64,000 nt of DNA from positions 575,762 through 639,761 of the forward strand of contig JBMNVN010000001.1 of NCBI GenBank assembly GCA_050946835.1, in the 5' to 3' direction. Below, piece after piece: positions 8,675-15,908 of this stretch. The notes beneath the pieces are model-generated. The model was not told where the DNA came from. It saw only the letters and a list, made by a program, of their open reading frames with translations, and searched no databases. The stretch comes from UBA1447 sp002329225 (GTDB taxonomy: Bacteria > Bacillota > Clostridia > Oscillospirales > Acutalibacteraceae). How positions within the stretch are numbered: the stretch's first letter is position 1; each line of letters opens with the position of its first letter. Made by a program: the position numbers and the translations under genes.

Positions 8675-9058
8675 ATGGATAAAGAACGCACGGCAATTAT
8701 CAATATTGGTGGTGACGAGTATACTTTGCTCCTTACTACCAAGGCAACAAAGGAAATCGCAGGACGCTACGGCGGTCTTGAGAACCTTGGCGATAAGCTG
8801 ATGAAATCCGAAAACTTCGAGATGGCTATTGGTGAAATCGTATGGCTGATTACCTTGCTTGCCAATCAGTCCATCCTTGTCCACAATCTGAAGAACAAGG
8901 AAAACAAAAAGGATGTCCTTACAGAGGAGATGGTGGAACTTCTGACCACACCTTTGGATCTGGCTGATTACAAGTCTGCCATTACCGAGGCTTTGTATAA
9001 GGGCACCAAGCGAAATGTGGTCAGTGAGGCTGACTCAAAAAACGTGGCGGTCGAGTAA
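8675..9058 (+). CDS. Tail assembly chaperone, short form (gpG-like)
   Basis: A 127-residue helical protein expected to bind the tape measure during tail assembly, as lambda gpG does. It lies between tube and tape measure genes. ATG 8675 follows GGAGG. Near the 3' end is the heptamer A AAA AAC in the zero frame (9037-9043), five codons before the stop, where part of the ribosomes should shift back one base to make the long form listed separately. Confidence 0.9.
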   Translation: MDKERTAIINIGGDEYTLLLTTKATKEIAGRYGGLENLGDKLMKSENFEMAIGEIVWLITLLANQSILVHNLKNKENKKDVLTEEMVELLTTPLDLADYKSAITEALYKGTKRNVVSEADSKNVAVE

Positions 9059-9246
9059 GTGACGAAGAGTTATTTACTCGACTTTTATATTACGGCATCG
9101 CCCACCTAAATCTGACGCAGGATGAGGTGTGGCTGATGCCGTTTGGTTTGCTCCTGGATTTGTGGGAGTGCCACAAACAGTATAACGGGCTTGCGAAGCC
9201 TGTAAGGGAATATTTCATTGATGACATTATTCCTGCCGGAATCTGA
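8675..9246 (+). CDS. Tail assembly chaperone, -1 frameshift product (gpGT-like)
   Basis: After a -1 slip at 9043 the frame continues RGGRVSDEELFTRLLYYGIA and ends PAGI with TGA at 9244-9246, adding 67 residues to the first 123 (about 190 aa in all). The added part has the compact helical look of gpT-like domains (LTQDEVWLMPFGLLLDLWE). It has no start codon or ribosome site of its own near the junction, which supports expression only by frameshift. The coordinates give the outer limits of the joined product; base 9043 is read twice. Confidence 0.85.
9037..9043 (+). other. Slippery heptamer for -1 frameshift (A AAA AAC)
   Basis: In the zero frame the codons are TCA-AAA-AAC, so the last A of TCA with the next six bases forms the canonical X XXY YYZ site. 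Both tRNAs can re-pair one base back. I see no obvious strong pseudoknot downstream, only G/C-containing sequence, as is common for phage chaperone sites. Confidence 0.85.
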
Positions 9247-9263
9247 TGAAGGAGGTGGTTTAA

Positions 9264-11819
9264 GTGGCAGATGATTTTGGCTTAAAAATCGGTCTTGAGG
9301 GCGAAAAAGAATTCAAGAAGGCATTGTCCGAAATCAATCAGTCCTTCAAGGTTCTTGGCTCGGAAATGAAAGTGGTGCAGTCACAATTCGATAAAAACGA
9401 CAGTTCCGTGGAAGCACTCACGGCAAGAAACCAGGTGCTGAATAAGGAAATCGAGGCACAGAAGCAGAAAATCGAAACCCTTCGTTCTGCCCTTGCCAAT
9501 GCCTCTGAGTCTTTCGGAGAAAACGACCGAAGGACTCAGCAGTGGCAGATTCAGCTTAACAATGCTACGGCGGCGCTCAACGATATGGAGCGTGAACTTG
9601 ACCGCAACAATGCTGCACTTGATGATGCCGAGCGTGAAATGGATGATGTTGTTGACAGTGCCGACGATATGAGTGAGGAACTGGACGATGCAGGAGATTC
9701 CGCTGAAAAGAACAAGGGTAAATTTGAAAGCCTCGGTTCTGTTCTAAAAGGTGTTGGTGTGGCAATGGGAGCGGTGGTCACGGCTGCCGCTGCCGCCGCA
9801 GTTTCCCTTGGAAAAGCAGTGGTGGAATCCTACGCAGAATATGAGCAGTTGGTCGGCGGTGTCGATACGCTGTTTAAGGATTCCTCTGCTGCGTTGCAGG
9901 AATATGCAAACAACGCCTATAAGACGGCGGGTATGTCGGCAAACGACTATATGTCCACGGTCACATCTTTTTCTGCCTCCCTTATTTCTTCCCTTGGAGG
10001 AGATACCGAGGCGGCAGTAAAGTATGCGGATATGGCCATTACCGATATGGCGGATAATGCCAATAAGATGGGTACGGATATCGGACTCATCCAGAACGCA
10101 TACCAGGGATTTGCCAAGCAGAACTATACGATGCTGGACAACTTGAAACTCGGCTACGGCGGCACCAAGACCGAAATGGAGCGTCTGCTTGCCGATGCAC
10201 AGGCGATTTCCGGCATTGAGTATGACATCAGTTCTTATGCAGATGTGGTTTCTGCCATCCATGTGATTCAAGAGAGCATGGGTGTGGCGGGTGCAACGGC
10301 AGCAGAGGCGGAACACACCATTGAGGGTTCTTTGAACTCCATGAAGGCCGCCATCGATAACCTTATCGTAGGTTTCGGTAATGCTGATGCAGACATTGAA
10401 ATGCTCTGCAACAATGTGGTGGATGCGTTCCAGGATGTGCTGACCAACATCACTCCCGTGATTGAAAACATCATAGCAGCACTGCCTACGGCTCTGAACG
10501 CCCTGCTTGCAACGGTGGGAGAACTTCTTCCGACACTTTTGGATACCGTGGTTGACCTGTTTTCGCAGGTGCTGAATACCATACTTACCATGCTGCCGGA
10601 ACTTATCCCCGTGGTAATCGATGCACTGATGACCATCGTAAACACGCTGATTGAAAATCTGCCGTTGCTGATTGATGTGGCCATTCAGATAGTGATGTCT
10701 TTGGTGCAGGGAATCGGCGAGGCACTTCCTACGCTGATTCCCACAGCAGTACAGGCGGTCATTACCATTGTGCAGAGTCTGATTGACAGCCTGCCGATGA
10801 TTTTGGACGCAGCATTGCAGTTGATTATGGGATTGGCACAGGGACTGCTTGATGCAATTCCCGTGCTGATTGAGGCTCTGCCTTCCATTATCCTTGCCAT
10901 CGTGGAATTTGTCATCGGTGCGATTCCGCAGATTATCGATGCAGGCATTCAGCTTTTGACCTCTTTGGTATCTGCGTTGCCGGAAATCATTGTGGCAATT
11001 GTGGAGGCAATCCCGCAGATTATTGAGGGCATCATCACTGCCGTGCTTGGCTCTATCCCTCAGATTATCCAGGCGGGTATTGACCTTTTGGTTGCACTTA
11101 TCCAGGCACTGCCGGAAATCATCACAACCATTGTGGCTGCAATCCCGGAAATCATCGGTTCTGTGGTAAATGCCCTTATAAACAGCATACCGCAAATCGT
11201 ACAGGCAGGTGTGACGCTCTTTGTTTCCTTAATAAAAAACCTGCCGACCATCATAGTGGAAATCGTAAAAGCCGTGCCGCAGATTCTGTCCGGTTTGGTA
11301 TCGGCGTTCGGAAAAGGTGTATCTCAGCTTGCCAGTGTCGGTGCAAACCTTGTAAAGGGTCTGTGGCAGGGTATCCAGTCCCTTGCCGGATGGCTTTGGG
11401 ATAAGGTGTCCGGTTGGATTTCTTCCATCTGGGATGGCATCTGTGACTTCTTCGGTATTCACTCGCCTTCGGATGAGATGGCGTGGATTGGTGAAATGCT
11501 TGTGGAAGGTCTGGCAGGCTCCATCAATACCAATGGTAAAGATGCGGTTGCTGCAGCTGAAGGTATGAGCAAGGACATCAACGATGTGATGCACAGCCTT
11601 GCCGATGATATGACCACGGCACTTCCTACGGACTTTAGTGTGAATGGTACGGTCAACCGTAATGATACGGTATCCGGTGCAGGATTCGGTGGCGGTGCCC
11701 TTATCACCATTCAGCAGATGATTGTCCGAAGCGAAGAGGATATCCGCAAGATTTCCCAAGAACTTTACAACTTGATTCAGAGTGGCTCCCGTGCACAGGG
11801 ACACTTCACTACAGCATAA
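9264..11819 (+). CDS. Tail tape measure protein
   Basis: Sets tail length and helps DNA entry. At 851 residues it would predict a tail of roughly 120-130 nm by the usual 1.5 Angstrom per residue rule (inference). The N-terminus (1-150) is coiled coil, rich in Glu, Asp and Asn. Hydrophobic Ala/Val segments lie near 165-185. The region about 390-700 is built of imperfect hydrophobic repeats around LPEII and IPQII units spaced roughly 18-40 residues. The C-terminus carries IHSPSDEMAWIGEMLVEGLA, typical of phage tape measures of Firmicutes. GTG 9264 follows GGAGGTGG. Confidence 0.94.
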   Translation: MADDFGLKIGLEGEKEFKKALSEINQSFKVLGSEMKVVQSQFDKNDSSVEALTARNQVLNKEIEAQKQKIETLRSALANASESFGENDRRTQQWQIQLNNATAALNDMERELDRNNAALDDAEREMDDVVDSADDMSEELDDAGDSAEKNKGKFESLGSVLKGVGVAMGAVVTAAAAAAVSLGKAVVESYAEYEQLVGGVDTLFKDSSAALQEYANNAYKTAGMSANDYMSTVTSFSASLISSLGGDTEAAVKYADMAITDMADNANKMGTDIGLIQNAYQGFAKQNYTMLDNLKLGYGGTKTEMERLLADAQAISGIEYDISSYADVVSAIHVIQESMGVAGATAAEAEHTIEGSLNSMKAAIDNLIVGFGNADADIEMLCNNVVDAFQDVLTNITPVIENIIAALPTALNALLATVGELLPTLLDTVVDLFSQVLNTILTMLPELIPVVIDALMTIVNTLIENLPLLIDVAIQIVMSLVQGIGEALPTLIPTAVQAVITIVQSLIDSLPMILDAALQLIMGLAQGLLDAIPVLIEALPSIILAIVEFVIGAIPQIIDAGIQLLTSLVSALPEIIVAIVEAIPQIIEGIITAVLGSIPQIIQAGIDLLVALIQALPEIITTIVAAIPEIIGSVVNALINSIPQIVQAGVTLFVSLIKNLPTIIVEIVKAVPQILSGLVSAFGKGVSQLASVGANLVKGLWQGIQSLAGWLWDKVSGWISSIWDGICDFFGIHSPSDEMAWIGEMLVEGLAGSINTNGKDAVAAAEGMSKDINDVMHSLADDMTTALPTDFSVNGTVNRNDTVSGAGFGGGALITIQQMIVRSEEDIRKISQELYNLIQSGSRAQGHFTTA

Positions 11820-11835
11820 AGGAGGGTTTTGACCT

Positions 11836-12612
11836 ATGGGTTTTATTTTTAATGACATTACGTCGGGCAGCATGGGCATCAAAGCCCGCCTGACTTCATG
11901 GCAGGTGTGTGGTAAGATGCGTAATTTTACCACCACCGTGCCGGGTAAATACGGTGTTGCAGACTTCGGTGCTGACTTCGATTATCGTGAAATCACTGTC
12001 CACTGCAACATTTATCCGAAACACAACTTTACGGCATTGGTATCTGCCCTGGACGATATTGCAGCGTGGCTTGACCCTGTGCAGGGGTTACGCCAGCTTA
12101 TTTTTGACGATGTGCCGGACAGATATTTTATGGCAAGGCTTAATGATGCGGTGGACTGTGAAAGGCTTGTGTGCTCGGCAGGTTCTTTTGATTTGAAGTT
12201 TTTCTGCCCAGACCCTTTCGGTTATGCCATCACGGATGAAACCTTCTTCATCACGGAGGAAGGCTCTCACACCGTGACCCGTGCAATCGGCAATATTGAG
12301 TCGTTGCCTATATACCGTATCAGCGGTGTGGTAACCGCTGGGGCAAGCAATTATATCAGCATTACCACAAACGGCTCGGAACTGAAAATCGTAAACGCAA
12401 CCCTCTCTGAAGGAGAAACCCTGGTTGTGGATACGGATAAAATGACTGCCTATGTGGTGGATGAAAACGGCGAGACACTCCGAAACGGTCTGCCGTATTT
12501 ACAGGAACTGAACTTTCCGACCCTTGTTGTTGGAGATAACACCGTCACCGTGGAGATAAGCAACGCCACACTGACGGAATTACAAATCGAGGCTAAGAAC
12601 AGATGGAGGTGA
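11836..12612 (+). CDS. Distal tail protein (Dit)
   Basis: Hub protein joining tube and tip. The 258 residues fit the SPP1 gp19.1-like Dit family: an N-terminal beta-sandwich with FADFGADFDYREITVHCNIY-like VADFGADFDYREITVHC and FDLKFFCPDPFGYAITDETF near residue 115-135, then a C-terminal galectin-like beta domain (about 150-258) with strands such as YISITTNGSELKIVNATLSE. GGAGGG lies before ATG 11836. It sits at the standard place after the tape measure gene. Confidence 0.9.
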   Translation: MGFIFNDITSGSMGIKARLTSWQVCGKMRNFTTTVPGKYGVADFGADFDYREITVHCNIYPKHNFTALVSALDDIAAWLDPVQGLRQLIFDDVPDRYFMARLNDAVDCERLVCSAGSFDLKFFCPDPFGYAITDETFFITEEGSHTVTRAIGNIESLPIYRISGVVTAGASNYISITTNGSELKIVNATLSEGETLVVDTDKMTAYVVDENGETLRNGLPYLQELNFPTLVVGDNTVTVEISNATLTELQIEAKNRWR

Positions 12613-12616
12613 CGGC

Positions 12617-15142
12617 ATGGCTCTGAAAATGATACTGAATAAGCAGACAGATTTTACAGGAGAATTTCCTGCGGAGTATGCCGCCTCCGGTCTGTGGCGT
12701 TTTAACGAGTCTGCACCGGATGAAGATACGGCTCTTGCCGATTCCTCCGTTAATGGCAGAAACTTTACCATCGTCAATTGGAGTGGTACAACGGCAAACT
12801 TAAGTAAAAGTCCGAAGGGCAGACAGATTCGTTTTAATATCAATAATCCGACATCTGAAAAGACTCACCTGCAGGTGACCAATGACGGCAGCATCTTTGC
12901 TAACCTCGGTGAGCGTATCATCGTGGGTGGTTGGATGTGTCCTACCACTTATTCTGTCGGTAATACCTTCTGTCCGATATTTAATACCCGTTACGGTCCA
13001 GGGCAGCCTATTTTTTATCTGTCTCTGTATTCCGGCAAGCCGAGAATTATGCTTTATAATTCTTCTGGCAGTCTTATCCTCGATAAGACCGTGACCCCAT
13101 CCTTCACGCTGAAGAATGGCGGTTGGTATTTTATCGCAGGGGTCATTGAACCAAATAATAAGCAGTTCACCTATGTTGTGGGTGACCGTTCTGCGGGAGT
13201 TGTTTGGAAATCCGATGTGCTGACCTTTACGGGAACGCTGAACGCAGAATGCACAGCGGATCTGGTTATCGGTATGCACGCCGATACCTATTATTACGCA
13301 GGCGGTTTTGATGAGTGGTTCTTAGACTGCGACTCAGAGCTTACGGCAGATGATTTGGTGGACTATTTCAATGCCACCATTCTCTGTAACGGTGCTGACA
13401 GTTCCGCTGATGTGGATGCTCTTACCGATGCAAGCGGTGTAACGCTGAAAGCAACGGATGGTGTCTATCCGGAAAGCGGTGTTCTTTATACCAAGGCGGC
13501 AGAGTGTAATCTCTCCGGTACGGGCAAGGTGTCCTATACAAGTGAGTATGTGGCAGGCACAACGGCAGTGGCATCGGTGGAAACCTCCACCAGTGATGAC
13601 CTTACCGATTGGAGTGATTGGGTTGCTGTCGGAACGGACGGCAAGCTGCAATCTCCGAACAGAAACTATATCCGTTTTAAGGTCACGCTGACCACTACGG
13701 ATACAAGCAAAACACCGAAACTCATAGATATCCGCCTTTATGACATTCCGAAGGCTCCTTATGAGAAAATCGGCTATGCCCGTCCTGTGGTGCTTGATGA
13801 TAACGGTGCGTGGGAGGCCATTTTGGAGAATGCCTACGATATCATCGTTACAGGCGAAATCAATGGTGAGGATACGCTGACTTTTTCTATTCCGTTCCGT
13901 GACAGCAAACGAAAGTACCTGGAAAACGAAAAGAAAATCCAGATTGTGGATGATGTGTATAAAATCCGTACCGTTACCGATGTGAAGGACAGTACCGGAA
14001 ACACCGTCACGCAGATTTATGCCGAGGCAGAGTTTTACGATTTGACCTTCTCCGTCCGTAAGGAAGAAAAGAAATTTGATGTGGAAACTGCGGATGTAGC
14101 GATGGCGTATGCCCTTGCCGATACCGAGTGGAGCGTGGGAACGGTCAATGTTACCACCAAGCGAACATGGACTTCCACAGAAAAGAACGCTCTGTCCATC
14201 CTCCGCAGCGTTGCCAACCTTCACGGTGGTGACCTCGTTTTTGACTGTCCGAACCGACTGGTGCATCTGCTGACGCTAAATGGCAAAGACAGCGGTGCCT
14301 TGTTTGCCTACAAGAAGAACATGAAAAGCATCGAGCGTGTGGTGGACACCCGCTCCCTTGTAACAAGGCTTTATGCGGTTGGTGCCAACGGCATGACATT
14401 TGCTGACATCAACGGTGGCAAGCCTTACCTTGAGGATTTTACCTATTCCAAGGAAGTGCGTATTACCACTCTGGATTGTTCTTCTTTTACCAACCCATAT
14501 CAGATGAAGGAGTACACGGCCATGCGCCTTGCGGAATACTGCAAGCCTTCCGTTTCCTATGTGCTGAATGCGATGGACTTGTCCGTTCTGACGGGCTATG
14601 AGCATGAAGCCTGGAACCTTGGCGATTATGTCCGTGTGGAAGATAAGGATTTGGGACTTTCCGTTACCACCCGTATCGTGCGCCGTGAATATAACCTGCA
14701 GGAGCCTTGGAACACGGTATTGGAACTTTCCACTACGCTGAAAAATCTCGGCAGTTCGGTCAGTTCCATTGATACCATTGCAGATGCATTGGAAGGTACA
14801 GGAATGGTATCCAACAACGATATCCGTGAATTGGTGCCATTCAACCATCTGCGAAACTCCCGTGCCGATGACGGCCTTGCTTATTGGGTCAGTTCCGGCT
14901 TTGAGGCTGACGGAGAAAACGGTGCATCCGGCACGGCTTCCTTCAAGGCTGTGGGTGTGGAAGGCATGACATTGAGCCTTGCCCAGACCGTATATCCTTC
15001 CAACCGTGGCAGTTATACGCTGTCAGCGCAGATTGCTTCTGACGATTTGGAGAAGCTAGGCAGTGACTCCCAGGTCGGTATTGAGGTAGTCATCGAATAC
15101 GAGGACGGCAGCATTGAGTCCCGTTTCATCGATCTTTATTGA
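12617..15142 (+). CDS. Tail tip protein: LamG-like lectin module plus Tal (prophage endopeptidase tail) domain
   Basis: An 841-residue baseplate/tip protein. Residues about 20-245 form a concanavalin/LamG-like beta-sandwich (SGLWRFNES, then GGWMCPTTYS, then GGWYFIAGVIEPNNKQFTYV, then GGFDEWFLD), expected to bind surface glycans. Residues about 385-735 match the Prophage_tail/Tal family (AYDIIVTGEINGEDTLTFSI, then WNLGDYVRVEDKDLGLSV) that caps the tube below Dit. The C-terminal 90 residues look like another binding module (SSGFEADGENGASGTASFKA). The N-terminal position of the lectin module, before the Tal core, is less usual than a C-terminal one. Confidence 0.85.
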   Translation: MALKMILNKQTDFTGEFPAEYAASGLWRFNESAPDEDTALADSSVNGRNFTIVNWSGTTANLSKSPKGRQIRFNINNPTSEKTHLQVTNDGSIFANLGERIIVGGWMCPTTYSVGNTFCPIFNTRYGPGQPIFYLSLYSGKPRIMLYNSSGSLILDKTVTPSFTLKNGGWYFIAGVIEPNNKQFTYVVGDRSAGVVWKSDVLTFTGTLNAECTADLVIGMHADTYYYAGGFDEWFLDCDSELTADDLVDYFNATILCNGADSSADVDALTDASGVTLKATDGVYPESGVLYTKAAECNLSGTGKVSYTSEYVAGTTAVASVETSTSDDLTDWSDWVAVGTDGKLQSPNRNYIRFKVTLTTTDTSKTPKLIDIRLYDIPKAPYEKIGYARPVVLDDNGAWEAILENAYDIIVTGEINGEDTLTFSIPFRDSKRKYLENEKKIQIVDDVYKIRTVTDVKDSTGNTVTQIYAEAEFYDLTFSVRKEEKKFDVETADVAMAYALADTEWSVGTVNVTTKRTWTSTEKNALSILRSVANLHGGDLVFDCPNRLVHLLTLNGKDSGALFAYKKNMKSIERVVDTRSLVTRLYAVGANGMTFADINGGKPYLEDFTYSKEVRITTLDCSSFTNPYQMKEYTAMRLAEYCKPSVSYVLNAMDLSVLTGYEHEAWNLGDYVRVEDKDLGLSVTTRIVRREYNLQEPWNTVLELSTTLKNLGSSVSSIDTIADALEGTGMVSNNDIRELVPFNHLRNSRADDGLAYWVSSGFEADGENGASGTASFKAVGVEGMTLSLAQTVYPSNRGSYTLSAQIASDDLEKLGSDSQVGIEVVIEYEDGSIESRFIDLY

Positions 15143-15154
15143 TGGAGGTGCTCT

Positions 15155-15352
15155 ATGGCTTACTTTTCTAAAACCTCGGAGAAGATCACGCCGGAAAGCT
15201 ACTTCTCCAAGGTCAAATCAATTACGGTGCGTGTGTGCATTACCAACTGCACAGGCACTTTCTATATTACTGACCTCTTGCTGCAGCCCGGTTCTGTAGC
15301 CACGGGATGGGTAGGTCATCCCTGCGAGATAAAGTGGGTACTGGATGGCTAA
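15155..15352 (+). CDS. Small tail-tip accessory protein (65 aa)
   Basis: Starts at ATG 15155 behind GGAGGTG. Its central part, ITNCTGTFYITDLLLQPGSV followed by ATGWVGHP, is closely similar to a segment of the next gene (VTNCSGTIWFTDLMLQEGPA, then LTGYVPH). The pattern resembles the final strands of carbohydrate-binding modules that describe where a bound ligand sits in tail proteins. It may be a detached C-terminal piece of the preceding tip protein that is now translated separately. The gene overlaps the next by 8 bases. Confidence 0.7.
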   Translation: MAYFSKTSEKITPESYFSKVKSITVRVCITNCTGTFYITDLLLQPGSVATGWVGHPCEIKWVLDG

Positions 15353-15908
15353 TCCTGTATTCATCCGTCTGGCGGAGGTTATAAACAAGAAACAGGATAT
15401 GCGTGTCATGAGTGTAACGGTGAAGCCTACCGTCACCAACTGCTCCGGCACGATTTGGTTTACTGACCTTATGCTACAAGAGGGACCGGCACTAACAGGC
15501 TATGTGCCACATACCGAAAGTCGGCTCGTGGAGGGCGACAAGGTGTGGTTCAATGGCGTGGTTCGCTCTGCGGAAACGGTCATCATCTGCAATGTCGGTG
15601 ATACCTCCGGCGGTCTGGACATCCATATCTACCCCAAATCCGATATGGCGGCAGGCTCGGTTCAGCTTGCCCAGGGTGTTGGTGGACAGCGGGTCGTATT
15701 TCCAAATGCCCTCGCTGCGGAAGATGACCTTGCCCTACTTGCATCGGTGCGGGAATGCACAAAGAACGGTGTGACCGAACTGAAAGAGGGCTTTTATCAA
15801 TACAGTGCCGCTTGGGACTCCAAGCACAAGGTTACCTTGGAGGACGGCAAGTCAGCCAGGGTTCTTTTTGAATTACAGCAGATGACGGATGGAGGTGTGT
15901 CGATATGA
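15345..15908 (+). CDS. Tail-tip accessory protein, paralogue of the preceding small gene (187 aa)
   Basis: The first 55 residues repeat the pattern of the preceding gene. Residues about 60-187 form an additional beta-rich part (VWFNGVVRSAETVIICNVGD, then GLDIHIYPKSDMAAGSVQLA). No enzymatic motif is visible. The overlaps on both sides (8 bases with the previous gene, 4 bases with the next) indicate coupled translation with the tip proteins, so a structural or adhesion role on the tail tip is likely. The family was not recognised. Confidence 0.7.
   Translation: MANPVFIRLAEVINKKQDMRVMSVTVKPTVTNCSGTIWFTDLMLQEGPALTGYVPHTESRLVEGDKVWFNGVVRSAETVIICNVGDTSGGLDIHIYPKSDMAAGSVQLAQGVGGQRVVFPNALAAEDDLALLASVRECTKNGVTELKEGFYQYSAAWDSKHKVTLEDGKSARVLFELQQMTDGGVSI

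Noticed and set aside
9744..11195. A 483-codon open frame on the minus strand under the tape measure gene
   Set aside because: It is a shadow created by the repetitive hydrophobic codons of the tape measure protein; its translation is rich in His, Asn, Arg and Cys and resembles no family, and it has no ribosome site.
10430..11290. Tandem repeat or CRISPR-like periodicity in DNA
   Set aside because: The repetition is at protein level, with variable unit length and no conserved direct repeats with spacers.
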